Shown: piece after piece, positions 63,983-64,000 of the stretch
Numbering within the stretch: the first letter of the stretch is position 1
How the letters are laid out: the number at the start of each line of letters is the position of its first letter
Assembly: GCF_003710905.1 (NCBI RefSeq)
Contig: NZ_RHHV01000013.1
Coordinates: 98,262 to 162,261, forward strand
Direction: 5' to 3'
Length of the DNA: 64,000 bases
From: Brevibacillus parabrevis
GTDB lineage: Bacteria > Bacillota > Bacilli > Brevibacillales > Brevibacillaceae
Made by a program: the position numbers and the translations under genes
The notes under the pieces: model-generated
What the model saw: the letters and a program-made list of their open reading frames with translations, nothing else
The model's database searches: none
What the model was told of the DNA's origin: nothing

Positions 63983-64000
63983 TGGCTCCTCGGGACGGAC
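63983..64000 (-). tRNA. Partial tRNA (3' end only), possibly tRNA-Asn
   Basis: The window ends inside a further tRNA: CCA, discriminator G and the acceptor strand CCGAGGA are visible. An acceptor starting TCCTCGG would fit tRNA-Asn, but the anticodon is outside the window. Confidence 0.7.

Overview
The window looks like chromosome from a Firmicute of the Brevibacillus/Paenibacillus type. The evidence is strong GGAGG ribosome-binding sites with GTG and TTG starts, a Bacillus-type pur operon, a BceRS-BceAB module, guanine riboswitches, and a large tRNA cluster with mostly encoded CCA ends. The species assignment is inference. No insertion sequence, prophage, plasmid origin or CRISPR array was seen. 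Most genes lie on the minus strand.

Layout by region. (1) 1-3.4 kb: purC-purS-purQ-purL (purL runs off the left edge), with its own promoter and a PurR-box-like site. (2) 3.5-11.8 kb: single genes for a chemoreceptor, an iron-dependent alcohol dehydrogenase, an M29 aminopeptidase, a GyrI-like protein, a WYL regulator, a DinB-fold protein, a DUF169 protein and a small lipoprotein. (3) 11.9-24.3 kb: a 15-gene Tad/Flp-type pilus or secretion locus. It has prepilin peptidase, CpaB, TadZ, TadA, TadB, TadC, Flp pilin, TadE and a TadG-like protein. It also carries two paralogous von Willebrand A lipoproteins, a secreted protein with an elastin-like PG pentapeptide array, and three membrane proteins. 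(4) 24.8-31 kb: a receiver-BTAD regulator, a VTC-domain protein, a CheY-like protein, a Fur-box AraC regulator with a siderophore-binding lipoprotein, a cupin and small proteins. (5) 31-40.6 kb: an operon joining an Lrp-type regulator, a five-gene peptide ABC importer, a split chromate transporter pair and a cytoplasmic gamma-glutamyltransferase; then guaD. (6) 40.7-45.9 kb: bceRS-bceAB and an ECF sigma factor. (7) 46.2-49.3 kb: purE-purK-purB, closed by a strong terminator. (8) 49.3-62 kb: two tandem M1 peptidases, a second histidyl-tRNA synthetase, pbuG and guaA (each behind a guanine riboswitch), and a transglutaminase-DUF58-MoxR operon. (9) 62.2-64 kb: fourteen complete tRNA genes and one partial.

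Main points. The gene order moxR-DUF58-transglutaminase-guaA-pbuG-...-purEKB matches Bacillus subtilis (yeaC-yeaD-yebA-guaA-pbuG-...-purEKBCSQL). The co-directional purC half instead sits about 43 kb away with regions 2-6 in between, so the purine operon is split and each half has its own promoter. Three BceR-like palindromes (upstream of bceAB, the ECF sigma gene and a lipoprotein gene 32 kb away) are each centred exactly 51.5 bp from a -10 element. This predicts a small envelope-stress regulon. The hisS paralog has a leader encoding a 14-residue peptide with three consecutive His codons that can pair with the base of a terminator, which suggests histidine-dependent ribosome-mediated attenuation.
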